Positions 33,051 to 43,137 of a stretch of 53,706 nucleotides of DNA are shown here, in pieces. The notes beneath the pieces were generated by a model. It was not told the DNA's origin. It saw nothing but the letters and a program-made list of their open reading frames with translations, and did no database searches. Made by a program: the position numbers and the translations under genes. Origin of the DNA: Halorubrum sp. GN11_10-6_MGM (lineage in GTDB: Archaea > Halobacteriota > Halobacteria > Halobacteriales > Haloferacaceae); assembly GCF_005435165.1 (NCBI RefSeq), contig NZ_SGUC01000019.1:1-53706 (forward strand), read 5' to 3'. Every line of letters starts with the position of its first letter. Within the stretch, counting starts at the first letter, position 1.

Positions 33051-34844
33051 ATGACCGACCACACACACGCGGACACCCTGCGAACCCCCATCGTCGCCGT
33101 GCTGGGCCACGTCGACCACGGCAAGACGAGCCTGCTCGACACGATCCGCGGCTCCGCCGTCAGCGAGGGCGAGGCCGGCGCGATCACCCAACACATCGGG
33201 GCGACGGACATCCCGCTCGACACCATCTCCGGCATGGCTGGCGAGCTGATCGACCCGTCGGACTTCGACCTCCCCGGCCTCCTGTTCATCGACACGCCGG
33301 GACACCACTCCTTCTCGACGCTGCGCGCCCGCGGCGGCGCGCTCGCCGACATCGCGGTGCTGGTCGTCGACGTCAACGACGGCTTCCAGCCGCAGACGGA
33401 GGAGGCGATAGACATCCTCCGACGGACGGGCACTCCCTTCGTCGTCGCGGCCAACAAGGCCGACACGACGCCGGGGTGGAACCCGCAGGACGGCGAACCG
33501 ATCCAGAAGAGCATGGAGGCGCAGTCGGAGCGCGCGAAGTCCATGCTCGACGAGAACCTCTACGAGATCATCGGGCAGCTGTCGGACGCGGGCTTCTCGG
33601 CCGACCTCTACTGGCGCGTCCAAGACTTCCAGAAGAACATCGGCGTCGTCCCGCTGTCGGCGCTCACCGGCGAGGGGGTTCCGGACCTGCTGACCGTCTT
33701 GATGGGCCTCTCCCAGCGGTTCATGAAAGAGGAGATGGCGATCGACGTGACCGGGCCGGGCGAGGGGACGGTCCTCGAAGTGAAAGACGAGCGCGGCTTC
33801 GGCGCCACCGTCGACACCGTCGTCTACGACGGCGTCATCCGCAACGGCGACACCGTCGTCGTCGGCGGCCAGAACGAGCCAATCGTCACCGAGATCCGCG
33901 CGCTGCTCCGCCCGCGCCCGCTCGCGGAGATCCGCACGGAGAAGCAGTTCGAGAAGGTGGGCGAGGTCGCCGCCGCGGCCGGCGTGAAGATCGCCGCGCC
34001 CGACCTCGACCAGGCGATGGCGGGCGCGCCGGTCCGGGTCGTCCGCGACCGCACCGTCGACGAGGTGGTCGAGGAGGTGAAGGCGGAACTGGCCGAGATC
34101 GAGGTCGAGACCGCCGAGAACGGCGTCGTCGTCAAGGCGGACACCCTCGGCTCGCTGGAGGCGATGGCGAACGCGCTCCGCGAGGCCGAGGTCCCCATCC
34201 TCCGCGCCGAGGTGGGCGACATCGCGCCCCGCGACATCGCGGTCGCGGAGACCGCGAATCAGGACGAACACAAGGCGATCTTAGGCTTCAACGTCGACCT
34301 CCTCCAGAACGCGGAGTCGGACTTAGAGAACGCGGACGTGAAGCTGTTCAAAAACGAGGTCATCTACCAGCTGGTCGAGGACTACGAGCGCTACGTGGAG
34401 GAGAAACAGCGCGCGCAACAGGAGACGGTGCTCGACAAGGTCGTGCGCCCCGCCCGCTTCCGCATCCTCCCCGACCACACGTTCCGGCAGAACGACCCCG
34501 CGGTCGTCGGCGTGGAGATCATCTCCGGCACGCTCCAGAACAACCGCAACGTCGGCTACTTCGAGGGCAACGAGTTCGAGCGCGTCGGCGGCCTCTCCGG
34601 CATTCAAAAGCAGGGCGAGGACGTCGACGAGGCGCGCGCCGGCGAGCGCGTCAGCATCGCCATCGACGGGCCGACCGTCGGCCGCGACATCGAGGAGGGC
34701 GACACGCTCTGGACCGAGGTGCCGGAGAAGCACGCGAAGATCTTAGAACAGGAGCTGAAAGAGGAGATCACCGCCGACGAGCGCGAGGCGCTTCAGGGCT
34801 ATCTGGAGACGCGCCGCAAGCGCGACCCCTTCTGGGGGAAGTGA
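33051..34844 (+). CDS. infB: translation initiation factor aIF5B (IF-2)
   Basis: GTPase that helps subunit joining. The 597-residue protein has G1 [12 protein letters not shown] (residues 19-30), switch [14 protein letters not shown]3 [10 protein letters not shown] and G4 ANKAD, followed by domains II to IV. The C-terminal helical domain contains [20 protein letters not shown]. Length matches archaeal aIF5B. The gene has its own promoter. Confidence 0.97.
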   Translation: MTDHTHADTLRTPIVAVLGHVDHGKTSLLDTIRGSAVSEGEAGAITQHIGATDIPLDTISGMAGELIDPSDFDLPGLLFIDTPGHHSFSTLRARGGALADIAVLVVDVNDGFQPQTEEAIDILRRTGTPFVVAANKADTTPGWNPQDGEPIQKSMEAQSERAKSMLDENLYEIIGQLSDAGFSADLYWRVQDFQKNIGVVPLSALTGEGVPDLLTVLMGLSQRFMKEEMAIDVTGPGEGTVLEVKDERGFGATVDTVVYDGVIRNGDTVVVGGQNEPIVTEIRALLRPRPLAEIRTEKQFEKVGEVAAAAGVKIAAPDLDQAMAGAPVRVVRDRTVDEVVEEVKAELAEIEVETAENGVVVKADTLGSLEAMANALREAEVPILRAEVGDIAPRDIAVAETANQDEHKAILGFNVDLLQNAESDLENADVKLFKNEVIYQLVEDYERYVEEKQRAQQETVLDKVVRPARFRILPDHTFRQNDPAVVGVEIISGTLQNNRNVGYFEGNEFERVGGLSGIQKQGEDVDEARAGERVSIAIDGPTVGRDIEEGDTLWTEVPEKHAKILEQELKEEITADEREALQGYLETRRKRDPFWGK

Positions 34845-34935
34845 CGTCAGCGTTCGTTACTTAGGTATCTCACCGGGACGAGGTCGTCGCGAAACGCGTT
34901 CTCTCGTTACTCCAACGTCCGCCGCCCTGGGGCCG

Positions 34936-35580
34936 TCACGCGTACACCAGAATGAGCACGGCGACGAACGCCAACTCGCCGCCGACGAGCAGCGCGGCGA
35001 GCAGCCACGCCCGGTAGGTCCACAGCCAGTCGCGGGCGCCGGCGAGCCGACTCGGCTCGTCGACCGCGTCGTCGCCGCGGTACTCGGGGTCGACCCGCCA
35101 GCCCGTCTCCGGGTCGTACGTCGCGGAGACGCGGGTCCCGACGAGTTCGTCGACGTCGAGCGGCGAGACGCCGGCGGCCTGGAGGAACTCGACGAACGCC
35201 TCGGATTCGGTCAGCGACCCGTCGCGGGGCGCGTCGAAGCGCTCGGTGTGGGTGGCGTCGCCGTGGGGCGGGCGCATCTCGACGGCGACGCGGTCGCCGA
35301 CGGAGCGCACCCGCGTGACGATCAGCGCGTTCTCCTCGTCGTTGAGGTACGCCTCGCGGAGCCGACGCTTCACCGCCTCGTCGACGCCCGCGTCGTCGAG
35401 GTCGTCGGGGATCGGGTCACCGTCGGAGAGCGTGTCACCGTCGGAGAGCGTGTCACCGTCGGAGAGCGTGTCACCGTCGGAGAGCGTGTCACCGTCGGAG
35501 AGCGTGTCGCGGTCGGTCTCACGGGGCGGGGACGCGTCCTCGACCGTCGTCTCGGCGTCGTCTCCGGATCGGTCCGCCAT
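34936..35580 (-). CDS. hypothetical protein with TLSDGD repeats and C-terminal membrane anchor
   Basis: The 214-residue protein begins with an acidic leader containing five perfect copies of the hexapeptide TLSDGD (encoded by five identical 18-base units). A soluble domain with AYLNDEENALIVTRVRSVGD and a strand pattern follows. One or two hydrophobic segments close the C-terminus (TYRAWLLAALLVGGELAFV). The frame is open to 35727, but that extension runs into structured repeat copy B and is likely spurious, so the ATG at 35580 is used. Family unknown. Confidence 0.65.
   Translation of the reverse strand: MADRSGDDAETTVEDASPPRETDRDTLSDGDTLSDGDTLSDGDTLSDGDTLSDGDPIPDDLDDAGVDEAVKRRLREAYLNDEENALIVTRVRSVGDRVAVEMRPPHGDATHTERFDAPRDGSLTESEAFVEFLQAAGVSPLDVDELVGTRVSATYDPETGWRVDPEYRGDDAVDEPSRLAGARDWLWTYRAWLLAALLVGGELAFVAVLILVYA
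35416..35505. repeat. five perfect 18-bp tandem repeats inside a coding region
   Basis: Unit gtcaccgtcggagagcgt repeated five times without change, encoding TLSDGD on the minus strand. Perfect identity points to recent expansion by slippage or recombination; copy number probably differs among strains. Confidence 0.9.
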
Positions 35581-35927
35581 CGATGCGTCGTTGGCGGCGC
35601 GCTCGGATAAGGACACGGGCGCTCCCCGCACCCCGTGCGTGACGGTTCCGGACGTGACCGCCTCCGAAGCCCCAGTCGCGAAGCCGACGCACACTCGTTG
35701 CGCTCCTCGGTCGTTCGCTTCGCTCACTCCCTGCGGTGCTTACGTCGTCTGCGTCGGCTTCGCGACTGCCCCTTCGATTCCCGCCCCGCACAGCACCGCA
35801 GCCTCACGCCTCCCCAGCCTCGTCGGCGGCTCCCGGTGGTCGCCGCCGACTCCCTCGCGCGGTGCTGCTCGGCCGCGAAGCGGCCTCGCAGGCACGCGCC
35901 ACCGCACTCCGGAGCTGACCGTAGAGT
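35581..35927. other. 347-base intergenic region holding structured repeat copy B
   Basis: Between the TLSDGD-repeat gene and pelota, both on the minus strand. Nearly all of it is repeat copy B (35664-35905) with short flanks; no protein gene is supported. Apparent ORFs that start within it come from the repeat. Confidence 0.7.
35664..35905 (-). ncRNA. dispersed structured element, copy B (candidate structured RNA)
   Basis: Reads on the minus strand. The 19-bp stem CAGTCGCGAAGCCGACGCA pairs perfectly (plus-strand arms 35673-35691 and 35750-35768). The second stem GTCGGCGGC/GCCGCCGAC is at 35822-35830 and 35842-35850, and the small hairpin GGCCGC-GAA-GCGGCC at 35871-35885. The loop words match copy A, although the stem sequences differ from A at several base pairs with pairing kept. 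The tail lacks the ACTTATAAG seen in A and D. Confidence 0.62.
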
Positions 35928-36995
35928 CTACTGGAGCCGGTAGCGGAGGATCGCCGCGATGCCGCCGAGGTTGGCGAGCTGCTCGCCGGGGGCGAACTCG
36001 GAGGAGAAGACGACCACGTCGCCGCCCTGTCGCTCGACCGACTGGATGACCTCGTTGACGTCGATCGCCCAGTCGCCGTCGCCCTGTCGCTCCGTGCGGA
36101 GGCGCTCGTCGACGACGAGCAGCGTCTCGACCGCGCCGAACTCGGCGGCCTCGGCGGTGTCGTCCGGGCCGTACGTCGCCTTCTCGCCTTTCGCGATGTT
36201 CTCCGTCAGATCGTCGATGAGGCTCGCCTCCTTCGAGATGCGGGTCTCCTTCTGTACCTCGTCGACCGCGCCGCGCTTGAGCACCTCGTGGACGCCGCGG
36301 TCGCCCGCGGCCGAGGTGTCGACCGTCGTGATCCGGTCGGCGAGGTCGCGGTGTTCCTCCTCGACGTAGTCGCGCGCGTCCTGCTTGGTGAACCCCGGTC
36401 CCGCGAGGATGACGGCGTCGGCGTCGAGGTGCGCGAGCGCGTCGCCCAGTTCGGCGAACAGCTCCTCGCGCGGCCGCGAGAACTCGCCTTTCCCGGTCGG
36501 CTTCGTGAACGAGGCGTACTCCTCGGTGCCGTACTGCTGGACCGTGTGGACGTACGCGGCCCCCTCCTCGACGGTCGCGATGGCCACGTCGGGGTTCTCC
36601 GCCGCCTCCGTCGCCTCCTCCAGTCGCTCGGTCTGGTCCGGTTTGAAGTGTTTCTCGACGGTGATCTCGTCGTGCTCCTCGACGTTGAGCGTGTGGTGGG
36701 CGTTGAGCTGGTCCTCCCGCGAGCAGCCGACGATGACCCCGGAGACGCGGAGGCGGTTGGCGAACCGCGCGAACTCAACGGTATCGACCTCCAGCGTGAC
36801 GAAGATGTGCTCGCGCTGGCCGCCGGTGTCCCGCATCTGGTCGTCGTTCCGCTGGATCCGTCTGGTGGTGTCGCCCTCGACGAGGTCCCCGGGTTCGAGG
36901 ACGTGCGCGAGGTGCCAGAGGTCGTCGACGTTCTCGGGGACCAGCGTGAGCCGTTCCCGGCCCTCCTCGCCGTACCCCCGCTCGGAGATTCGCAT
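35928..36995 (-). CDS. pelA: mRNA surveillance protein pelota
   Basis: Rescues stalled ribosomes together with aIF5B/ABCE1-type factors. The 355-residue protein has the Sm-like N-domain ([38 protein letters not shown]), a central RNase H-like domain, and an eRF1-like C-domain ([26 protein letters not shown]). It lacks the GGQ of release factors, as expected for pelota. It lies close behind DUF4013 on the same strand (25-base gap). Confidence 0.95.
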   Translation of the reverse strand: MRISERGYGEEGRERLTLVPENVDDLWHLAHVLEPGDLVEGDTTRRIQRNDDQMRDTGGQREHIFVTLEVDTVEFARFANRLRVSGVIVGCSREDQLNAHHTLNVEEHDEITVEKHFKPDQTERLEEATEAAENPDVAIATVEEGAAYVHTVQQYGTEEYASFTKPTGKGEFSRPREELFAELGDALAHLDADAVILAGPGFTKQDARDYVEEEHRDLADRITTVDTSAAGDRGVHEVLKRGAVDEVQKETRISKEASLIDDLTENIAKGEKATYGPDDTAEAAEFGAVETLLVVDERLRTERQGDGDWAIDVNEVIQSVERQGGDVVVFSSEFAPGEQLANLGGIAAILRYRLQ

Positions 36996-37020
36996 GCCCG
37001 AGCGTTCGCTCGCGGCCGTA

Positions 37021-38118
37021 TCAACCCTTGTCTTCCGCCTCGGAGAGCGGCGGCCCCCACTCGAAGCCGCCCACCGGATCGTCGGTCGCCTCGGGCGGGT
37101 CGGTCGGGTCTATCGAGTCGCCCGCCTCGATCGGAACGACCCGGCCGACCTGAACCGCCGCCGGCGGCTCGCTCCGAATCGGTCGCCCGCCGTCGCCCGA
37201 CACCGCGGGGACCGACGAGCCGTCGCCGGCAGGACCGGTCTGGGGAGTCGAACTCACGTCGCCAATCGCCGCGCTGCGGGCCGCGCCCGCCCCGTGAGTC
37301 ACCGTCGCCCCGCGAGTCGCTCGCGGGGCGGAACGGGCGTCGGCGAGGGGCGTCCCCCCGGTGAGTGCTCCGGCCGCTCCCCGACCGTAGAGCCCGTGCG
37401 CGACGACGCGGGCGAGGAAGGCGAACGCGACGCCGACGACGATCGGCGCCGTCGGCGCCGCGAGGGCGTAGCCGACCGCGAGCGCCCCGGCCGCGAGCGT
37501 CCACCCGGTCGCGTACCGGCCCGTTGCGGCGACCCCGACCACCGTCCGCGGATTCAGTCCGTCTCTGACCCGGCCGGACGCGGCGAACGCGGCGAGCGCG
37601 GCGGGACGGACGTACGCGAACGCGAGGAGGTAGGCCCCGACGAGCGCGGCGACGAGGGCGACGGCGACCGCGGCGACCGCGATCGGGCCGTTCGGACCGA
37701 GCGCCGACTCGACGGCGGCCGCGGTCGACGCCGGATCGACGGGACCGGCGACGAGCGCGGCGGCCGCGAGGCCGGCGACCGCGAGACCGGCGACGAGCGG
37801 CGCGAGCAGCGCCGCCGACAGCACCGCCGACTTGAGGCCGTCTCGGACCAGCTCGCCCCAGGCGACGAGCGACGGCGCGCCGGCGGGGTCGCCGGCTTGG
37901 ATTCCGGCGCGCGTCACCCGGACGAAGTAGCCGCGCGCCACGAGCGACGGCGCGAGCGCGACGGGGGCCGCGACGGCGACCGCCGGGCTGACGAAGAGGA
38001 CCCCGCCGAGCCACAGCGGCGTCAGGGTCCACGCCAGCAACGTCACGGCGCCGCCGACGAGGACGACGCCCGCGGTGTCGTCGGTTCGCGCCAGCGCCGT
38101 TACGGCCGCGGTGAGCAT
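37021..38118 (-). CDS. DUF4013 polytopic membrane protein
   Basis: The 365-residue product has about six membrane segments arranged in two similar halves (residues 15-130 and 135-260), then a long disordered Asp/Pro/Gly tail. The family has no known reaction. It starts at 38118, the ATG that removes a soluble extension. It stands in the same orientation as pelota and may be co-transcribed. Confidence 0.8.
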   Translation of the reverse strand: MLTAAVTALARTDDTAGVVLVGGAVTLLAWTLTPLWLGGVLFVSPAVAVAAPVALAPSLVARGYFVRVTRAGIQAGDPAGAPSLVAWGELVRDGLKSAVLSAALLAPLVAGLAVAGLAAAALVAGPVDPASTAAAVESALGPNGPIAVAAVAVALVAALVGAYLLAFAYVRPAALAAFAASGRVRDGLNPRTVVGVAATGRYATGWTLAAGALAVGYALAAPTAPIVVGVAFAFLARVVAHGLYGRGAAGALTGGTPLADARSAPRATRGATVTHGAGAARSAAIGDVSSTPQTGPAGDGSSVPAVSGDGGRPIRSEPPAAVQVGRVVPIEAGDSIDPTDPPEATDDPVGGFEWGPPLSEAEDKG

Positions 38119-38321
38119 GTGACTCCACACAAGGGCGGGAGCCGCATAAATGGTCCCCGCCCGAGCGTTTATATCACTCCACGGAATACAACGAGGTGGC
38201 CGCGCGGGACAATCGTGTGCCTCTGACAACCTATCGCGGCCGCCGTTCGGCGGTCGCCCCCCGTCCGCGGCTTTCGACCGACTTCACCCCTCCAGCGACG
38301 GTTCGGTCGCGTGCCGGTACC

Positions 38322-38331
38322 GATTTATTCC
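38322..38331 (+). promoter_or_regulatory. TATA-like box of the gene at 38352
   Basis: gatttattcc lies about 27 bases before the ATG, which supports the start at 38352 and a leaderless mRNA. The rest of the 233-base gap shows no gene. Confidence 0.45.
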
Positions 38332-38351
38332 GCCCCGCCGACGGATCGGGT

Positions 38352-38759
38352 ATGACCGGCGACGAGCGGACGGCCGATCTGGAGCCGGAACTCAGGAGCT
38401 ACGGGATCAGCGTCGAATCGATCGACGAGGGCGACCCGCTGGAGCTGACGTACATGACCGCGTTCCCCGGCCGCGAGGTTCACCACGGCGAGATCGGGCG
38501 CGCGCTCAACGCGCTCATCGACGAGGCCGAGGCCGACGAGTGGGACCCCGTCCGCGTCGAGGGCACCGTCGTGCGGTCCCCCGGCGACGTCCTCGGCACG
38601 TGGCGCGCCGAGGGCGAGTGGTTCGAGGCGCTCACGAGCTACGAGATATCCGAGACTGAGTTCTCCGCACGCGTGTTGGACACGCTCAGCCACGAGGCCG
38701 AAGCCGTAGACGCGGGCGACGGGGCAGCCGACGCCGGCGATCCGGAGGTCGACCGGTGA
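38352..38759 (+). CDS. conserved haloarchaeal hypothetical protein
   Basis: The 135-residue acidic soluble product has the pattern LEPELRSYGISVESIDEGDPLELTY-like at the start (split here: RSYGISVESIDEGDPLEL), GREVHHGEIGRALNALIDEA in the middle and a DVLGTWRAEGEWFEAL segment. No enzyme motif. The last four bases overlap the next gene (GTGA), so it is co-translated with the hydrolase. Function unknown. Confidence 0.7.
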   Translation: MTGDERTADLEPELRSYGISVESIDEGDPLELTYMTAFPGREVHHGEIGRALNALIDEAEADEWDPVRVEGTVVRSPGDVLGTWRAEGEWFEALTSYEISETEFSARVLDTLSHEAEAVDAGDGAADAGDPEVDR

Positions 38760-39691
38760 CCCGCCGCGACCCGATCAACCGGGCGCAGCGCCGCCTCGCG
38801 CGGCCGCCCCGCGAGCGGTTCGCCACCCGCGCGGTCGCGTTCGACGTCGGCGGCGCGACCTGTCGCGGGACGCTGTACCTCCCCGGCGGCGACGCCGACG
38901 ACCCCCCGGTCGTCGTGATGGCGCCCGGGCTCGGCGCGGAGCGGAGCTTCGGCTACCCCGCCGTCGCGGAGCGGTTCGCCGACGCGGGCTACGCCGCCCT
39001 CCTCTTCGATCACCCGGAGTTCGGCGACTCCGACGGCGACTCGCAGGCCGTCGACCTCGCCCGCCAACGCGCGGCCTACGAGGGCGCGATCGACCGTGCG
39101 CGACGCGTCGACGACGCGGGCGACGCCCTCGTGCTGTGGGGCGCGTCGCTGTCGGCGGCGCACGTCCTGACGCTCGCCGCGGAGCGCCGCGACGTCGACG
39201 CGGTCGTCGGGCTCGTCCCGATGCTCGACGGGCGAGCGATCGCGCTCCGGCGCGGCGGGAAGTACCTCGCGCGCGCCGGCGCGGCCGGGCTCCGCGACCT
39301 GCTCGGCCACCGGATCGGCCGCGGGCGTACCGTTCCGATCGTCGGCGACCCGGAGGAGTGCGCGGCGATCACGGAGCCGGGGGCCGAACGGAAGTACATC
39401 GATCTCGTCGACCGCGAGTCGGCGTGGCGCAACGAGACCCCCGCTCGCTCGCTGCTCGGACTCCCCCGCTACCGTCCCGTGACGCGATTCGACGATATCG
39501 ACGCCCCGACGCTGCTGTTGGCGGGGACCGACGACGCCATCGTGGACGCCGAGTCGGTCGCCGCCGCCGGCGAGTCGCTCTCGCGGGGCACCGTCGTCAC
39601 GATGCCCGCCGACCACTTCTCGGTGCTCGGCGACGACTTCGAGGGCGCGATCGGCCACCAGCTGTCGTTCCTCAAGGACGCGCTCGAATAG
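38756..39691 (+). CDS. alpha/beta hydrolase
   Basis: The 311-residue protein shows the oxyanion segment VVVMAPGLGAERSFGY, nucleophile elbow LWGASLSAAHVLTL (Ser in GASLS), Asp region LAGTDDAIVD and a C-terminal His in PADHFSVLG. The GTG start overlaps the preceding stop. The family includes esterases and dipeptidyl-type hydrolases; the substrate cannot be told. Confidence 0.85.
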   Translation: MTRRDPINRAQRRLARPPRERFATRAVAFDVGGATCRGTLYLPGGDADDPPVVVMAPGLGAERSFGYPAVAERFADAGYAALLFDHPEFGDSDGDSQAVDLARQRAAYEGAIDRARRVDDAGDALVLWGASLSAAHVLTLAAERRDVDAVVGLVPMLDGRAIALRRGGKYLARAGAAGLRDLLGHRIGRGRTVPIVGDPEECAAITEPGAERKYIDLVDRESAWRNETPARSLLGLPRYRPVTRFDDIDAPTLLLAGTDDAIVDAESVAAAGESLSRGTVVTMPADHFSVLGDDFEGAIGHQLSFLKDALE

Positions 39692-39723
39692 ACGAGGGCT
39701 CGGAGCCGCGCTCCCCGACGATC

Positions 39724-39731
39724 GTTTAAGT
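39724..39731 (+). promoter_or_regulatory. TATA-like box of the thiamine-binding-type gene
   Basis: gtttaagt lies about 27 bases before the ATG at 39755. Confidence 0.45.
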
Positions 39732-39754
39732 AGCCACCACACCCACTCACGTCC

Positions 39755-40066
39755 ATGACCACGATAGCGATGCTGAGCGTCGCGCCGGTGATCGAGGAGA
39801 GCATGGCCGAGGAGGTCGCGAAGGCCGCCGCCGCGCTCGACGAGTTCGACGTGAGCTACGAGACGAACCCGATGGGAACCGTGATCGAGGCCGACGACGC
39901 CGAGACGCTGTTCGCGGCCGCGGCGGCGGCCCACGACGCCGTCGACGGCGACCGCGTCTCGACGGTCCTCAAGATCGACGACAAGCGGACGAGCGACGGG
40001 ACCGCCGCCGAGAAAGTCGACGCCGTCGAGGCGCAGCTCGGCCGGGAGGCGAAGCGGGAGCGCTGA
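39755..40066 (+). CDS. MTH1187 family thiamine-binding protein
   Basis: The 103-residue product is a small ferredoxin-like fold protein with the family start TTIAMLSVAPVIEESMAEEVA and the core FDVSYETNPMGTVIEADDAE. Related YkoF/MTH1187 proteins bind thiamine or similar ligands as multimers. The ligand here is unverified. It is a stand-alone gene. Confidence 0.85.
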   Translation: MTTIAMLSVAPVIEESMAEEVAKAAAALDEFDVSYETNPMGTVIEADDAETLFAAAAAAHDAVDGDRVSTVLKIDDKRTSDGTAAEKVDAVEAQLGREAKRER

Positions 40067-40099
40067 GCGGGAACGGCGGTCGACACCCGAGTCGCTCCG

Positions 40100-43039
40100 T
40101 TATCCCTTGATGTTACAGACGGGGAACGTGCGGGCCACCTTGTCGCCGATTCCGAGCTCGTCGCTCACGCGGATCACCTCGTCGATGTCCTTGTAGACGC
40201 CGGGGGCCTCCTCGGCGATGGTCGCGCCGGACTGCGCTTTGACGTAGATCTTCTTGCCCTCTTCGAGGTCGTCTTGAACGTCACCGCCCCAGAACTCCTG
40301 TTTCGCCTGCGTCCGGCTCATCAGGCGGCCGGCGCCGTGGGCGGTCGAGCCGAACGACACCGACATCGACTCGTCGCCGCCGCGGAGGACGTACGACCCC
40401 GCGCCCATGCTCCCGGGGATGATGACGGGCTGGCCGACGTCTCGGTAGGTCTCGGGAACGTCCGCGTTGCCGGCGGGGAACGCCCGCGTCGCCCCCTTGC
40501 GGTGGACGTACAGCTCGCGCTCCTCGCGGTCGACGGCGTCGTCGCCGACGGCGGGACGCCCCTCGGCGTCGACGCCGACCTCGTGGGTCTCCTTCTTCGC
40601 GATGTTGTGCGCCACGTCGTACAGGAGCTCCATCCCGAGGTCGTCGATCGGGTCGGCGTCGAACACCTCGCCGAACGTCTCGCGGGCCTGGTGGGTGATG
40701 AGCTGGCGGTTCGCCCACGCGAAGTTGATGCACGCGCCCATCGCGCCGTAGTACTCGTCGGCCAACTCGGAGCCGGCGGGGGCCGCCGCGAGCTCCCTGT
40801 CCGGCAGCTCGGCGAGCAGGTCGCCGTGTTCCTTCTCGATCCGCCGGAGGTAGTCGTTACAGGTCTGGTGGCCCAGCCCGCGGCTCCCGCAGTGGATCAG
40901 GACGACGATCCCGTCCTCTCGGAGGCCGTAGGCGTCGGTGACCCCCTCCCGGAACACGTCGGTGACGCGCTGGACTTCGAGGAAGTGGTTGCCCGACCCG
41001 AGCGACCCCATCTGGTTTCGCCCGCGGTCCATCGCCTTCTGGCTCACGTACTCCGGGCGCGCGTCCGGCCGCCGACCCTCGTCCTCGCAGCGCGCGAGGT
41101 CGCTCTCGATCCCGTATCCCTCCTCGACCGCCCACTCGACGCCGCGTTCGAGGGCGCCCTCGATCGCGTCGGCCGTGCCGTCGATCACGCCGCCGCCGCC
41201 GAGCCCCGATGGGACCGCCTCGAACAGCGCGTCGACCAGCTCCGCCTCGCGGCCGCGCACGTCGTCGTAGGTGAGGTTCGTCCGGACCATCCGGACGCCG
41301 CAGTTCGAAACGACGAACCCGTTCGCGAGGAATGTGTGGGCGTCGTGTGTCACGCCGAGGTCGTACACGGGCTTCGACCCCGCCTCTCGGATACCCTCCA
41401 CTTCGACGGCGACGGCACCGTCCGGTCGGACGTCGAGTTCGGAACGATACTCTTCGAATCCGGGGAACTCACCACCGGGACGTGGGCGGCTCTCGCGCCC
41501 ACTCCAGACGCTTCGTTCAACGAACCGGTCGTTGATGTCGAACCGGTCCACGATGTCCGAAACGTCACACCCCCCGTCTGCGAGCGCCTTCGCCTCGGAA
41601 GCGATCGATCCACGCCGCTCGATTTCTCTCTCTTTGGTCCGGAGATACTGGACGGCTTCCATCGCGCCGCGCTGCTTTTCGGGGTGGTACCGATAGCCGA
41701 CGCGACTGAAGAACCGGATCAGATTCTCCGAGTCGTTTTTGACGCCCAACCGGAGCCGGAGCGTCGAAGCCGAACTGTTCGTGTCTGTTTCGAACGATTC
41801 GATGTCGTTGGTCCGGATACCGATCCGGTCGAAGAACGCCGCCATGTCCTCGAAAAACTCTCTTCCGGCTGCTTCCGTGTCCAAGGTTCGGGTTTGTGAG
41901 ACTTTCGGACAGTAGAGGTTCTTGTCGTGCTGTGCCGCCGGCTCGTTCATCTCGGCGCCGAAATACGTCGAGTAGAAGAGCGCCTGCTGCCAGTCAGGCA
42001 GCCGACCGAGATAGTCTGGCGTCGTGAATCCCGACGATACTTTTGATCCCTCCGGGACCCCAAGTTCGACGAACACGCGTCGCAGCGCCTTGGAGGTCGT
42101 CTTGAAGCTGTACTCCGTCCGTTCGAACGTGTTCCCGTCGATGTCGTGTGACCGATCACGTTCGTAGATTTTCGACGGCGTGAACCCGATGGCGCGAACG
42201 TCGTCTCGGATCTCCTCCAGTTCGTCTGGTGATCCGTAGAACCACGTCTGGCCCTCTCCTCCGTAGGACCCGTCGCCGAGGAGGAAGCCGACGATCTTGA
42301 GCAGTCGGTTGAACGCCTCGTCCGTTGAGCGGAGCGGAAGCAGCCCCCGTTTTTCAAGTACCCGCCGTATCTGCGGATTCGCGTCTTCGAAATCGTCGGC
42401 TGAGAGGATAGTACAGTCCTCGGGGGCTTCGTGTTCGAGTCCTTCGAACGGATGGACGTACACCTCGTCCCCCGCGTCGAGGTCATCGACGGTGACCATC
42501 CCGTCTGGAGTCTCGAATCGGTGGTCAGCGGTCGCCTCGATTCGCCGACCGGTCGACGTTTCGAGTTCGTGAACCGATTTCGATCCGGATTCGGTGAACA
42601 GTTGAATCTCCGATGCTAGCAGGTCTTCACCTGTCGCGACGGCCGCGCGCTCGTCCTCGAATCGATCTCTAAGCGTTTCGAGCGAGGCCCGACGACCGAA
42701 CGAGAGTCGGACATCGGTGTCGCCCGGCAAGCAGTTGATGTCGTAGCCGACCGCTCCGGGAGAAATACAGCCGTTCTCGGCGTCGATCGCGCCGACGCCG
42801 CCAACCGGGAACCCGTACCCCTGATGGCCGTCGGGCATACAGAGGGCGGGCTCGACGATGCCGGGGAGGTGGGTGGCGTTTCGCAGCTGCTTGAGCGAGT
42901 CGTCGTCGCCGATCGCCTCCAGCAGCGACTCGCTGGCGAGGACCCGCGCCGGGACGTTCATGTCGCCCTCGCGGGGGAGCTCCCAGACGTGTTCGCGCAC
43001 CCGCTCCAACTCGATCCCGCCGAACTCGCGCGTGGTCAT
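40100..43039 (-). CDS. rtcB: RNA-splicing ligase RtcB, interrupted by an intein
   Basis: Joins tRNA exons cut by EndA, using GTP and a metal. The 979-residue precursor contains about 502 extein residues. Extein motifs include CMPDGHQGYGFPVGGVGA, the metal ligand segment GYDIN-C-GVRMVR, GSLGSGNHFLEVQ, HCGSRGLGHQ and STAHGAGRLMSR (the guanylylated His). The intein interrupts the protein exactly before the active-site Cys, so mature RtcB forms only after splicing. The start at 43039 (MTTREFGGIEL) is preferred to the Arg/Pro-rich extension. Archease, its activator, is encoded nearby on the same strand. Confidence 0.94.
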   Translation of the reverse strand: MTTREFGGIELERVREHVWELPREGDMNVPARVLASESLLEAIGDDDSLKQLRNATHLPGIVEPALCMPDGHQGYGFPVGGVGAIDAENGCISPGAVGYDINCLPGDTDVRLSFGRRASLETLRDRFEDERAAVATGEDLLASEIQLFTESGSKSVHELETSTGRRIEATADHRFETPDGMVTVDDLDAGDEVYVHPFEGLEHEAPEDCTILSADDFEDANPQIRRVLEKRGLLPLRSTDEAFNRLLKIVGFLLGDGSYGGEGQTWFYGSPDELEEIRDDVRAIGFTPSKIYERDRSHDIDGNTFERTEYSFKTTSKALRRVFVELGVPEGSKVSSGFTTPDYLGRLPDWQQALFYSTYFGAEMNEPAAQHDKNLYCPKVSQTRTLDTEAAGREFFEDMAAFFDRIGIRTNDIESFETDTNSSASTLRLRLGVKNDSENLIRFFSRVGYRYHPEKQRGAMEAVQYLRTKEREIERRGSIASEAKALADGGCDVSDIVDRFDINDRFVERSVWSGRESRPRPGGEFPGFEEYRSELDVRPDGAVAVEVEGIREAGSKPVYDLGVTHDAHTFLANGFVVSNCGVRMVRTNLTYDDVRGREAELVDALFEAVPSGLGGGGVIDGTADAIEGALERGVEWAVEEGYGIESDLARCEDEGRRPDARPEYVSQKAMDRGRNQMGSLGSGNHFLEVQRVTDVFREGVTDAYGLREDGIVVLIHCGSRGLGHQTCNDYLRRIEKEHGDLLAELPDRELAAAPAGSELADEYYGAMGACINFAWANRQLITHQARETFGEVFDADPIDDLGMELLYDVAHNIAKKETHEVGVDAEGRPAVGDDAVDREERELYVHRKGATRAFPAGNADVPETYRDVGQPVIIPGSMGAGSYVLRGGDESMSVSFGSTAHGAGRLMSRTQAKQEFWGGDVQDDLEEGKKIYVKAQSGATIAEEAPGVYKDIDEVIRVSDELGIGDKVARTFPVCNIKG
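41303..42733 (-). mobile_element. LAGLIDADG homing intein inside rtcB
   Basis: The 477-residue intein begins with Cys (CLPGDTDVRLSFGR) after GYDIN and ends GFVVSN before the +1 Cys of the extein. Block B TADHRF and endonuclease motif IVGFLLGDGSYGG are visible, as is a block F-like KPVYDLGVTHDAHTFLANG. The penultimate residue is Ser, not His. The base composition is visibly lower in GC than the flanking extein, consistent with horizontal entry. The insertion site matches the intein in RtcB of Pyrococcus horikoshii. Confidence 0.93.
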
Positions 43040-43137
43040 GCGCCGTCTTTCGACGCCGGAGGGGAAGGGCGTTGCGTCAGCGCGCGCGGGTGCGAACACG
43101 CCCGTCGGGGTGCGAGCCCGGCCGCTCGCCTGCGGTC

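Noticed and set aside
35581-35727. N-terminal extension of the TLSDGD-repeat protein
   Set aside because: It is encoded by the edge of repeat copy B. The ATG at 35580 gives a normal acidic halophilic N-terminus.
41303-42733. A separate homing endonuclease gene
   Set aside because: The frame is continuous with rtcB and the splice junction residues (Cys1, terminal Asn, +1 Cys) are present, so it is an intein.
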